Positions 36,791 through 44,688 of a stretch of DNA of 64,000 bases are shown here, in pieces. The stretch spans positions 105,828 through 169,827 of the forward strand of contig NZ_SWJE01000005.1 in NCBI RefSeq assembly GCF_005144415.1, given 5' to 3'. This DNA comes from Trinickia terrae. Lineage in GTDB: Bacteria; Pseudomonadota; Gammaproteobacteria; Burkholderiales; Burkholderiaceae. Under the pieces are notes generated by a model that saw only the letters and a program-made list of their open reading frames with translations, was not told the DNA's origin and did no database searches. The translations under genes were made by a program, and so were the position numbers. Numbering within the stretch: position 1 is the first letter of the stretch; each line of letters starts with the position of its first letter.

Positions 36791-36842
36791 TGCCTCCCGC
36801 TGGGCCGCCCCGAGGGAGGCATCCGCCCCCTCGGGGGGCAGC
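36791..36842. repeat. GC-rich hairpin repeat unit at the fliG ribosome-binding site
   Basis: TGCCTCCC pairs with GGGAGGCA around GCTGGGCCGCCCCGA, followed by CCGCCCCCTCGGGGGGCAGC. It is the same family as 35651-35763 but with a different stem. On the coding strand the arm supplies GGGAGG, 4 nt before the fliG ATG, so the likely Shine-Dalgarno sits inside the stem. Confidence 0.85.
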
Positions 36843-36867
36843 GAACAATAGTGAGCGTGGGGGTAGT

Positions 36868-38664
36868 TCATTCAGACACCCAGTTTTTCACGACCGTCGC
36901 CACGATCTTCGGGTCCTGGCGGGCGATCGTGCGCGCGTACTCCAGGTTCCGCTCGAATTTCTGCTTGTGGTTCTCGAACGACAGCAGGTCCACGCTCACG
37001 CCGTCGTCGTCGATGCCGGCCGCCTTCTCGCCGTTGGCGGCCGGGACGCCGTCCAGCAGGATCGGCTCGCCCGCCGAGCCGATCGCGACGGCCGACGACA
37101 TCGGCTCGGCCGGCTGGGGCGGCGGCGGGAAGGCGCGGCGCAGCGCCGGCCTCACCATCGCGAAGTAGAGGAACAGGGCCACCGCGCCGATGCCGAGCCA
37201 GGTCGCGATCTGCTTGTAGAGCGCGAGCATGTCGGGCGTGCGCCACCACGGGATGTTCGCGAGCGGATCGTCGATCTTCGTGAAGGCGCTGTTGACGACG
37301 TTTACCGAGTCGCCGCGCTGCGCGTCGTAGCCCATCGCGTCCTTCACGAGCTGGTCGACCTTGGCGAGCAGGTCGGCCGGCACGGGCTGCATCGTGACGT
37401 GGCCACGGGCGTCCGTGATCGGCATGTTGTTGATCACCACCGCGACCGACAGGCGCTTGATGCTGCCGATCGGCTGCTCGACGTGGCGGACCGTCTTGTC
37501 GAGCTCGTAGTTGGTCGTCGCATCCTTGCGCTGGCTCGTCGGCGTCGAGGCCGTCGTGCTCGCGCCGCTCGCGGGCGCGTCGATCGGCGCGGAAGCCGGC
37601 TGCGGCGGCGTGTTCGAGAGCGCGCCCGGCACGCCCTGCGCCGCGCCCGTCGACGATTCCGTCGAGGCGCTCGTCTGCTGGCTGCGGATCGAAGCCTGCT
37701 GCGGGTTGCCGTTCGGGCCGTACGACTCGGCGGTCTGCTCGACGTGCGAGAAGTCGAGGTCGGCGCTCACCTGCGAGTGCGCGTTGCCGGCGCCGAACAG
37801 CGGCCCGAGGATCGCGTCGATGCGCTGCTGCGTGTCGTGCTCGATCTGGCGCTGGTACTTGAGCTGGGTCGGATCGAGCCCGGCGCTCGACGACGACTGC
37901 GTGAGCAGGTTGCCGTCCTGGTCGACGATCGTCACGTTCTTGACCGGCATGTCGGGCACGGCGGAGGCCACCATGTGCGTGACCGCGACCACCTGGCCTT
38001 CGTCGAGCGCGCGGCCCGGATACAGGTTGACGAGCACCGAGGCGGAGGGCGCCTCCTTGTCGCGCACGAACACGGACGGCTTCGGGATCGCGAGATGCAC
38101 GCGCGCCTCGCGCACGGTCGAGATCGACTCGACGGTCTTCTCGAGCTCGCCTTCGAGCGCGCGCTGGTAGTTGATCTGCTCGGCGAACTGGCTGATGCCG
38201 AACTTCTGGTTGTCCATCAATTCGAAGCCGACCGAGCCGCCCTTGGGCAGGCCCTGCGCGGCGAGCCGCAGGCGCATCTCGTGAACCTGGTCGGACGGCA
38301 CGAGGATGGCGCCGCCGCCCTCGGCGAACTTGTACGGGACGTTGGCCTGCTGGAGCGCGGTGATGATTGCGCCGCCGTCGCGGTCGGAGAGGTTGCTGAA
38401 CAGCACCTTGTAGTCCGGCGCGCGCGACCACAGGTAGAGCGCGGCGACCACGGCGACGAGCACCGCCACGGCGATGATCAGCGGCGCGCGCGGGTTGCCG
38501 CGCATCTGCGAGATCGACGACAGGCGCGAACTGAAGCCGCCGCCGAGGTCCGCCGCTCCGCCGGCGCCGGCCGGCAGCGCGGCGGCGCCCGCGGCGGCAG
38601 GCTGCGCGCCCGTCAGGCCCACGCGGGTGTCGGGGTTGATCAAAGAGTTGGCCTGCGAATCCAT
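36868..38664 (-). CDS. fliF: Flagellar MS-ring protein FliF
   Basis: Inner-membrane MS ring on which the basal body is built. The 598-aa protein starts at ATG 38664 ([16 protein letters not shown]). Two transmembrane helices are visible: [20 protein letters not shown] (about 65-85) and [28 protein letters not shown] (about 490-515). Between them are ring-building motifs ([56 protein letters not shown]) and a Ser/Ala/Thr-rich insertion near 360-420. The C-terminus, ending [12 protein letters not shown], binds FliG. Divergent from fliE. Confidence 0.97.
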   Translation of the reverse strand: MDSQANSLINPDTRVGLTGAQPAAAGAAALPAGAGGAADLGGGFSSRLSSISQMRGNPRAPLIIAVAVLVAVVAALYLWSRAPDYKVLFSNLSDRDGGAIITALQQANVPYKFAEGGGAILVPSDQVHEMRLRLAAQGLPKGGSVGFELMDNQKFGISQFAEQINYQRALEGELEKTVESISTVREARVHLAIPKPSVFVRDKEAPSASVLVNLYPGRALDEGQVVAVTHMVASAVPDMPVKNVTIVDQDGNLLTQSSSSAGLDPTQLKYQRQIEHDTQQRIDAILGPLFGAGNAHSQVSADLDFSHVEQTAESYGPNGNPQQASIRSQQTSASTESSTGAAQGVPGALSNTPPQPASAPIDAPASGASTTASTPTSQRKDATTNYELDKTVRHVEQPIGSIKRLSVAVVINNMPITDARGHVTMQPVPADLLAKVDQLVKDAMGYDAQRGDSVNVVNSAFTKIDDPLANIPWWRTPDMLALYKQIATWLGIGAVALFLYFAMVRPALRRAFPPPPQPAEPMSSAVAIGSAGEPILLDGVPAANGEKAAGIDDDGVSVDLLSFENHKQKFERNLEYARTIARQDPKIVATVVKNWVSE

Positions 38665-38780
38665 GCGTCTGGGTTCTCCGGAATGCGGGTCGGTCCTGGC
38701 TGCGAAGCGCCTGCGGCGCCCACGCTTACGGACACTTTCACGAAGGGGATTATCCGCAGGGGCGCGCAACTTCATTGGTT

Positions 38781-38809
38781 GAATAGAGCCGGGTTTTCCC
38801 TCTACTTTC
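38781..38809. promoter_or_regulatory. Imperfect palindrome in the fliF/fliE divergent promoter
   Basis: GAATAGAG (38781-38788) and CTCTACTTTC (38800-38809) form an inverted repeat. The GTTGAATAGAG half, followed by a G-run and then TTCCC, is shared with 12425-12455 between flgA and flgB. It is a candidate common activator site for early flagellar operons. Confidence 0.5.
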
Positions 38810-38940
38810 ACGGCTTTGGCAAAGTGGCCGCTGCTATGCTCGCTGTCAGGTTTTTTACTGGACCGGCGCGTCCCGCACGCCTTGCTTACAAACGATTTAC
38901 GCGAGCGGCGCGGCGCCGGCTCCCCAACCGTGGAGCAACC

Positions 38941-39276
38941 ATGACTGTCAATGCGATGAACTCGGCGCTGCAGGCGATCCAGACGATGGCCACCCAGGCC
39001 GCGGACAGCTTCGAAGGGCCGGTGCAGGCGCAAAGCTCGGGCGCGGCGACGGCCGGCACGTTTTCGGCGACGCTCAAGGCGTCGCTCGACAAGATCAGCG
39101 AGGCTCAGCAGAAAGCCGCCGGCGAATCGCAGGCGTTCGAGCTGGGCGCGCCGAACGTGTCGCTGAACGACGTGATGGTCGACATGCAGAAAGCCAACAT
39201 CGGCTTCCAGTTCGGGCTGCAGGTGCGCAACAAGCTCGTGTCGGCCTACAACGAGATCTCGCAGATGCCGGTGTAA
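38941..39276 (+). CDS. fliE: Flagellar hook-basal body protein FliE
   Basis: Adapter between the MS ring and the rod. The 111-aa protein begins at ATG 38941 behind GTGGAGC; a much longer reading frame upstream is only the antisense of fliF. Conserved residues: [71 protein letters not shown]. It stands apart from fliF on the opposite strand, as in other Burkholderia. Confidence 0.96.
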   Translation: MTVNAMNSALQAIQTMATQAADSFEGPVQAQSSGAATAGTFSATLKASLDKISEAQQKAAGESQAFELGAPNVSLNDVMVDMQKANIGFQFGLQVRNKLVSAYNEISQMPV

Positions 39277-39431
39277 CCGGCCGGCGGCCGGCTCCGTGCG
39301 GGCTGCTGCACAAGCGCGGGGATACCTTGCTCGGAAGGGCCTAAAGCTTTCGCAGCGCGATCCGATAACCTCGATACGAGGCTCGCGATCGCGATGCCGG
39401 CCACCAACAGCAGACCACAGGAGGAGCGCCG

Positions 39432-39866
39432 ATGTATTCCCCAGGACACTCTGGAGCGAGCGCGTATGCGCGCGTCGGCGTCGAGACCGGGGTCATGGGC
39501 GCAAATCCGCACCGTCTGATCGCCATGCTCTATCAAGGCGCGCGGCAGGCCATCGCGCAGGCGCGCATGCATTTCCAGCAGAACAACGTCGGCCCGCGCG
39601 GCGAGGCGATCGGCAAGGCGATCCGGATCGTCGACAGCGGCCTGAAGGCCTCTCTCAATCTGGAAGCGGGCGGCGAGGTCGCCGCGCGGCTCGACGCTCT
39701 CTACAGCTACATGACCAAGCGGCTTCTCGAGGCGAACGTGATGCAAAGCGAAGCGATGCTGGTCGAGGTCGACCGGCTGCTCGCGACGCTCGAAGAAGCC
39801 TGGATCGGAATTGCCCCAGAAATCGCGAAGATGGCGGCACAGCCATCTCCGGAAAGCAATAGATGA
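39432..39866 (+). CDS. fliS: Flagellin export chaperone FliS
   Basis: Chaperone that keeps flagellin unpolymerised before export. The 144-aa protein has SAYARVGVETGVMGANPHRLIAMLYQGARQAIAQARMHF, the FliS signature, and later LDALYSYMTKRLLEANVMQSEAMLVEVDRLLATLEEAW. GGAG lies upstream. It overlaps fliT by 4 nt (ATGA). Its client gene fliC and the usual neighbour fliD are not in this window. Confidence 0.95.
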   Translation: MYSPGHSGASAYARVGVETGVMGANPHRLIAMLYQGARQAIAQARMHFQQNNVGPRGEAIGKAIRIVDSGLKASLNLEAGGEVAARLDALYSYMTKRLLEANVMQSEAMLVEVDRLLATLEEAWIGIAPEIAKMAAQPSPESNR

Positions 39867-40189
39867 ACCAGAACGCAGAATATTTCGCGCGATACGAAGC
39901 GATCGCGGCGGTGTCGCACCGCATGCTCGCCGCTGCGCGCCGCGCGCTGTGGAACGAGCTGATCGGTCTGCAGGAGGAATACCTCATGCTCGTCGACGGA
40001 CTGAAGGACGCCGAAGCGAACGTGACGCTCAATGAACGGGAGCGGGCGCGCAAGTTCGACTTGATCCGCCAGATCCTCGCCGACGATGCCGCGATCCGCG
40101 ACCTGGCGAGCCCGAGCGTCGCTCGCCTGTCGGCGCTGTTCGCCGAGCGGCCGGTGCGCGTGCTGAAGGAGCTGTACGGCGCGCGCTGA
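39863..40189 (+). CDS. fliT: Flagellar protein FliT
   Basis: Export chaperone for the filament cap FliD; in Salmonella also an FlhDC antagonist. The 108-aa helical protein (YFARYEAIAAVSHRMLAAARRALWNELIGLQEEYLMLVDGLKDAEANVTLNERERARKFDLIRQILADDAAIRDL) fits betaproteobacterial FliT in size and composition. It is coupled to fliS by a 4-nt overlap. Confidence 0.88.
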   Translation: MNQNAEYFARYEAIAAVSHRMLAAARRALWNELIGLQEEYLMLVDGLKDAEANVTLNERERARKFDLIRQILADDAAIRDLASPSVARLSALFAERPVRVLKELYGAR

Positions 40190-40315
40190 GAATTTTGTTT
40201 TTTGCGCCGGCATTTTGCTTTGGCATCATGCAAGCGTCCACGCAACACCCTGCCTCGAACCGCATTCACCTCAACCTTGTAGGCAGCACGTCTGCCCGGC
40301 GCGAAAGGACTTGGC

Positions 40316-41845
40316 ATGACCGGAATCGACACTGCCATCGCGTCTGTCCTTGCGAGCCGCATCGATAGCTTGCTGACCAACGGCGTCGGCTCGTTTTCCA
40401 ACACCACGACCGCGCAGACCGGCGCCTCCGCGCTCGCCGCCGATACGACCAACGCGCTCGCCGGCCTCACCGGCGCGATTCCCGACCCGCAGGCTTCCGC
40501 GCAGACCGTCTTGTCCGAAGTCGCGCTGACCCTCGATGCGATCTCGCGCTTCGGCGGCGAGGCGACCCCCGCCGTGGTCGGCGAGGCGCCGATCTGGCCC
40601 GCGCCGCCCGCGATCAACGTGTCGGCGGGGGCGAGTGCGGATCTGTTTCCGTCCGATGCCGGGGCGTCGGCGTCCGCAGGGGCGGGCGCCGCCGACGGGG
40701 CGGGGGCTTTTTCGACGGCCGCCGCGCAGCAGACGCAAGGCGCGTCACTCAGCGTCTCGACCGTGCCGGTCAGCGCGCTCGCATCCGCGCTCGCGCAGAC
40801 CGTTTCCGACAGCGGTCTGTTCTACGAATCCCATCTCGCGCAGTGGCTGTCCGGCTTGCGCATGGTCGACTCGCTTGCGAGCGAGCCGCAGACGCGCCTC
40901 GCCGCCGGCCAGGGCCAACTGCCGCTGCCATGGGGGGGCACGCCGGCCGCACAGGCCGACGACGCGACGCTGAGCTCGTGGCTCGACGGGCATGCCTCGT
41001 CGTTCTTCGGCTCGGGCAATGCACCGGACGCGGCCCAAGGCGCGGCGGCGCATGCCGCGCAGAACGGCCCGGCCGCGCAGCAGAATGCGCCGTTCGCGGG
41101 ATACGCGCAGGCGGCGGCGCGTCCGGCAATGGCGTTCGCCCAGGACACCCTGTTCGGCGCGGGCCCCAGTTCGGGCGGCGGCGCGGCTGGCCATTCGGCG
41201 CAGGCTGCTTCGGCGCAGCAGGCGGGCAATGCCGGGGCGACCGCGCCGTCCTCGATCGCGGCGTCGATCCATCCGGCGACGATCCCGCTCGTGCGCCAGC
41301 AGCTCGACTTGCTAGCGACCGACCAATTCCGCTGGACCGGCGAAGTCTGGCCCGGCACCAAGCTCGACTGGACCATCGAGCCCGACGGCGGCCACCGCCG
41401 CGCCGACTCGCTCGACGACCAGCCCGCGTGGCGCACGCGCCTCACGCTGGCGCTGCCGACGCTCGGCACCGTCGATGCGGAACTGACGCTGACGGGCACG
41501 CGGCTCGTCGCGCGCGTGCAGGCGAGCCCGGGCGGCGCCGCGCGCCTCGCCGCGCAAGGCGACGCGTTCCGGCTGCGGCTGCAGGCGGCCGGCATCGAAC
41601 TCGCCGGCCTGTCGATCCGCGAGATCGGCGGGACGAGCCCGGCGAGCGGCGCGAGTCCGGCTGCGGCGGCGTTTGCCTACGCGCGCTCGGCGGCGGCGAG
41701 CGTCGATGCGCACGACGTGATCGACGCCGAGGTGATCGACAAGCCGGCGGGCATGCCCCCGGCGCCGGCCGCGCCCGCCAAGCCGGCGAGCACGAGTCCG
41801 CTCGATCGCCTCTTCCACGATCCGTTCGAATGGGGCGGCGCATGA
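40316..41845 (+). CDS. Second FliK-like hook-length control protein
   Basis: 509-aa protein with an Ala/Gln/Gly-rich N-terminal two thirds and a C-terminal domain (about 320-430) resembling FliK: IHPATIPLVRQQLDLLATDQFRWTGEVWPGTKLDWTIEPDGG, then TRLTLALPTLGTVDAELTLTGTRLVARVQASPGGAARLAAQGDAFRLRLQAAGIELAGLSI. It starts at ATG 40316 behind GAAAGGAC. Its stop overlaps the next gene, a FlhB C-tail protein, by 4 nt, which suggests the two products act together on export switching. The canonical fliK is at 31002. Assignment is by fold-like pattern and context. Confidence 0.8.
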   Translation: MTGIDTAIASVLASRIDSLLTNGVGSFSNTTTAQTGASALAADTTNALAGLTGAIPDPQASAQTVLSEVALTLDAISRFGGEATPAVVGEAPIWPAPPAINVSAGASADLFPSDAGASASAGAGAADGAGAFSTAAAQQTQGASLSVSTVPVSALASALAQTVSDSGLFYESHLAQWLSGLRMVDSLASEPQTRLAAGQGQLPLPWGGTPAAQADDATLSSWLDGHASSFFGSGNAPDAAQGAAAHAAQNGPAAQQNAPFAGYAQAAARPAMAFAQDTLFGAGPSSGGGAAGHSAQAASAQQAGNAGATAPSSIAASIHPATIPLVRQQLDLLATDQFRWTGEVWPGTKLDWTIEPDGGHRRADSLDDQPAWRTRLTLALPTLGTVDAELTLTGTRLVARVQASPGGAARLAAQGDAFRLRLQAAGIELAGLSIREIGGTSPASGASPAAAAFAYARSAAASVDAHDVIDAEVIDKPAGMPPAPAAPAKPASTSPLDRLFHDPFEWGGA

Positions 41846-42180
41846 GCCCGATGCCGCGCAAGAGCGCAGCGGCGCTCGTCTACGACACGAAAAACGGCGA
41901 CGCTGCGCCGCGCGTGATCGCGAAGGGCTATGGCCTCGTCGCCGAGATGATCGTGCAGCGCGCGCAGGAGGCGGGGCTCTACGTGCATACGGCGCCTGAG
42001 ATGGTGTCGCTGCTGATGCAGGTGGATCTCGATTCGCGGATTCCGCCCGACCTTTACAAGGCGGTCGCGGAGCTGCTGGCGTGGCTGTACCGGCTCGAGA
42101 GCGGGGCCGGGGATGCGGCGCCGGAGGCGGCCGTGGTGGTGGCCGAGGCGGCGCCTCAGGAAAGCGGCGAGGCGCGCTGA
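41842..42180 (+). CDS. FlhB C-terminal-domain-like protein (FhlB type)
   Basis: 112-aa protein matching only the cytoplasmic tail of FlhB/YscU-type export switch proteins: RKSAAALVYDTKNGDAAPRVIAKGYGLVAEMIVQRAQEAGLYVHTAPEMVSLLMQVDLDSRIPPDLYKAVAELLAWLYRLE. There are no transmembrane helices. The NPTH autocleavage motif of true FlhB is absent; the corresponding place reads YDTKNGD. The ATG overlaps the preceding FliK-like stop. Such stand-alone FlhB tails (sometimes named FhlB/FlhX) occur beside FliK-like genes in several proteobacteria. The function here is inferred. Confidence 0.85.
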   Translation: MSPMPRKSAAALVYDTKNGDAAPRVIAKGYGLVAEMIVQRAQEAGLYVHTAPEMVSLLMQVDLDSRIPPDLYKAVAELLAWLYRLESGAGDAAPEAAVVVAEAAPQESGEAR

Positions 42181-42340
42181 GAGGCGCGCTGGGTCCGCTA
42201 TCCCGGAAACAGTTCGATTGAGCCATGCGCAAGGTTGTGCAATGATTCAACCTTTCGTTTTGTAATGGTCTGATGGGTAGGGTGGGCTGCTTGAGCGGCC
42301 GCGCGCCGGTCCATCGCAGACCTGCGCATGGAGCCTCCCG

Positions 42341-43066
42341 TTGAACGCACCCGAAACCCTCGGCCTGAAACCCGCCGCGCGCGGCGAAACCCCTCTCGCC
42401 TCGGCCGCATCGCATATCGACCACGCCCAGCAGGCCGAGCGCCAGCGCCGCTCGCGCCGGGCGACCTTTATCAAATGGCTGCGCAAGGTGCATGGCTGGG
42501 TCGGCCTGTGGGGCGCTGCGCTGGGGCTCCTGTTCGGCACCACGGGCTTTTTGCTGAATCACCGCGCCGGGCCGTTGCAGATCTCGCCGGGCAAGCCGCA
42601 GGTCGAGCAGTTGCAGATTGCCTTGCCGCAGCCGGCGCCTTCCTCGCCCGACGCGATGGCTGACTGGCTCAAGGGCGAGTTGCAATCCGACGGCCGCGTC
42701 GGCAAGGTGAAGAAAGAGCCCGCGCACCCCGTCGCTTGGGGCGACCGCCAGACGGTTCAGCCCGAGTTCTGGCAATTCAACATTTCCGGGCCGAAGAACG
42801 GCGTTCAAGCCGAGTATTGGGTGGGCAACGGCTTCGTGTCGGTCAAGCGCTCGCAGAACTCGTTTTTCGCCACGCTCAACAACCTGCACAAGGGCACCGG
42901 CTTGAGCGTCGGCTGGGTGCTGCTCATCGATACGCTCGCGGGCGCGATCATCCTGCTGTCGCTGACCGGCGTGCTGCTGTGGACCGAGCTGAACAAGCGG
43001 CGCACGGTGGGCGTCGTGCTGGTGGCGGGGTCGGTCGGGGCGGCGTTGCTGGCGGGGTTGATCTGA
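42341..43066 (+). CDS. PepSY-associated membrane protein
   Basis: 241-aa inner-membrane protein with a TTG start behind GGAG. It has a transmembrane helix after a basic stretch (RKVHGWVGLWGAALGLLFGTTGFLLNHR, about 49-76), a periplasmic region, the NNLHKGTGLSVGWVLLIDTLAGAIILLSLTGVLLW helix with its conserved His, and a final helix (VGVVLVAGSVGAALLAGLI). The W-x-G-x-x-G and H-K-G-T pattern is that of the PepSY-associated TM family, often linked to iron or flavin redox. It is monocistronic and convergent with the cox-like cluster. Confidence 0.82.
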   Translation: MNAPETLGLKPAARGETPLASAASHIDHAQQAERQRRSRRATFIKWLRKVHGWVGLWGAALGLLFGTTGFLLNHRAGPLQISPGKPQVEQLQIALPQPAPSSPDAMADWLKGELQSDGRVGKVKKEPAHPVAWGDRQTVQPEFWQFNISGPKNGVQAEYWVGNGFVSVKRSQNSFFATLNNLHKGTGLSVGWVLLIDTLAGAIILLSLTGVLLWTELNKRRTVGVVLVAGSVGAALLAGLI

Positions 43067-43070
43067 ACAT

Positions 43071-43088
43071 AGGCGTCTGAAGACGCCT
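43071..43088. terminator. Short hairpin between convergent genes
   Basis: AGGCGTC/GACGCCT stem around TGAA, at the meeting point of the PepSY gene and the XdhC-like gene. No T-run on either strand, so it is a weak call. Confidence 0.35.
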
Positions 43089-44110
43089 CAAACCTCGCAC
43101 GCCGACCCGCCGCCCGCAGCCATCTCCCGTGCGGCCTTGGCGCCTTCCACCTGCAGGATCATCGGCAGCGATACGCCGTTCTTCGCGGCGGTCACTTCCG
43201 CGAGGATCGACACCGCGATCTCCGGCGGCGTGCGGCTGCCGATGTAGATGCCGACCGGCCCGTGCAGCCGCGCGAGCTCCGCCTCGCTCAAGTCGAACTC
43301 CTTGAGCCGCTCGCGCCGCGCCGCGTTGTTGCGCCGCGAGCCCAGCGCGCCGACGTAGAAGGCCGGCGTCTTCAGCGCCTCCATCAGCGCGAGATCGTCG
43401 AGCTTCGGGTCGTGCGTGAGCGCGATCACGGCGCAGCGCTCGTCGAGCTTCATGTCGAGCACGGTGTCGTCGGGCATCGTGCGCACGATCGTCGTGCCGC
43501 GCAGGTCCCACTCCTCGGTGTATTCCTCGCGCGGGTCGCAGACGGTCACCTGGTAGTCGAGGCCGACCGCGATGTTGCACAGGTAGCGCGAGAGCTGCCC
43601 CGCGCCGATCACGAGCATCCGGTAGCGCGGGCCGTGGATCGTCAAGAGGCGCTTCTCGTCGAAGTCGACGCCGTCGGTCGCCTGCGCGGGGCCGAGGCTG
43701 GCTGCGCCCGTCGCCATGTCGAGCGTGCGCGCGACGAGCCTGCCCGCCTGCACGGCGTCGAGCAGCCCGCGAATGCCGCTCGCCTTCGTCAGCGGCTCGA
43801 GCACGAGCTGGATCGTGCCGCCGCAGGGCAGGCCGAAGCGATGCGCCTCCTCGGCCGTGATGCCGTACTTCACCGCTTCCGGCCGCTGCTGCTCGATGCC
43901 GAGCCGGCGCACCCGGTCGATCAGGTCGTCTTCGATGCAGCCGCCCGAGACCGAGCCGATCACGAGCCCGTCGTCGCGCACCGCGAGCATCGCGCCCTCG
44001 GGACGCGGCGACGAGCCCCAGGTCTTCACCACCGTGACCAGCAACGCGCGATGCCCTTCGTCGAGCCATCGCGCGCTCGACTTCAAAACTTCGAGATCCA
44101 CGCTTTCCAT
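43088..44110 (-). CDS. XdhC/CoxI-family molybdenum cofactor insertion protein
   Basis: Members of this family bind Moco, support its sulfuration and deliver it to molybdenum hydroxylases. The 340-aa protein has the N-terminal XdhC domain (ALLVTVVKTWGSSPRPEGAMLAV; VIGSVSGGCIEDDLI) and a C-terminal Rossmann domain (RMLVIGAGQLSRYLCNIA; VTVCDPREE; AVIALTHDPKLDDLAL; YVGALGSRRNNAARRERL). Last gene of the cluster, overlapping the CoxG-like gene by 28 nt. It likely serves the hydroxylase encoded at 46944-50667. Confidence 0.9.
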   Translation of the reverse strand: MESVDLEVLKSSARWLDEGHRALLVTVVKTWGSSPRPEGAMLAVRDDGLVIGSVSGGCIEDDLIDRVRRLGIEQQRPEAVKYGITAEEAHRFGLPCGGTIQLVLEPLTKASGIRGLLDAVQAGRLVARTLDMATGAASLGPAQATDGVDFDEKRLLTIHGPRYRMLVIGAGQLSRYLCNIAVGLDYQVTVCDPREEYTEEWDLRGTTIVRTMPDDTVLDMKLDERCAVIALTHDPKLDDLALMEALKTPAFYVGALGSRRNNAARRERLKEFDLSEAELARLHGPVGIYIGSRTPPEIAVSILAEVTAAKNGVSLPMILQVEGAKAAREMAAGGGSACEV

Positions 44111-44688
44111 GACTTGCTTCCCTTTCCCGTGTGCGCCGATTCCGCGGCGTCCTCTGCGCTGTTTGCGCGCGAAGTGTCTTCGCTTTCGTCTTCGTCTTCT
44201 TCCGCTTCGCCCGCGGCTTCGAGCGCTTCGCCGTTTGCCGGAGTCTCACCCGTCACCTGCGCCGAAAAGCGCTTGAAGAACTCGCCCGCGATCTTGCGCG
44301 CCGCGCCGTCGACGAGCCGCGAGCCGATCTGCGCGAGCTTGCCGCCGATCTGCGCGTGCGCGGTGTAGGTGAGCTTCGTCGATTCGTTGCCTTCGGGCTC
44401 GAGCGTCACGTGCGCGCTGCCTTTGCCGAAGCCGGCCGCGCCGCCTTGTCCTTCGAAGACGATCGTGTAGGTGTTTGGCGCGTCGATGTCGGTGAGCAGC
44501 ATACGGCCTTTGAAACGCGCTTTCACCGGGCCGACCGAGGCGCTCAGCGACACCGCGTAAGCGTTTTCGCCATCCGCCTCGATGGTTTCGCAACCGGGAA
44601 TCGACGCCTGCAGGATCGTGGTGTCGTTCAACGCTTCCCACGTGCGCCGTTGCGGCACGGGCAGCGTATAGCTTTCCGTCAATTCCAT
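44083..44688 (-). CDS. CoxG-like (CO dehydrogenase subunit G family) protein
   Basis: SRPBCC-fold protein of 201 aa. The family pattern is clear: VPQRRTWEALNDTTILQASIPGCETIE, VGPVKARFKGRMLLTDIDAPNTYTIVFEGQGGAAGFGKGSAHVTL, TYTAHAQIGGKLAQIGSRLVDGAARKIAGEFFKRF. An acidic, Ser/Ala-rich linker (about 155-185) precedes a basic/hydrophobic C-terminus (KSWKAWISKF) that could contact the membrane. In Oligotropha CoxG is implicated in membrane attachment of CO dehydrogenase. Overlaps the VWA gene by 10 nt. Confidence 0.9.
   Translation of the reverse strand: MELTESYTLPVPQRRTWEALNDTTILQASIPGCETIEADGENAYAVSLSASVGPVKARFKGRMLLTDIDAPNTYTIVFEGQGGAAGFGKGSAHVTLEPEGNESTKLTYTAHAQIGGKLAQIGSRLVDGAARKIAGEFFKRFSAQVTGETPANGEALEAAGEAEEDEDESEDTSRANSAEDAAESAHTGKGSKSWKAWISKF

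Noticed and set aside
36789-36848. N-terminal extension of FliG beginning MFAAPRGGG
   Set aside because: It is translation of the hairpin repeat; the conserved start is [15 protein letters not shown] at 36788.
36592-38940. Long plus-strand reading frame running into fliE
   Set aside because: It is antisense to fliF and fliG, has Arg/Ala-rich unnatural composition, and only the last 111 residues (fliE) match a family.
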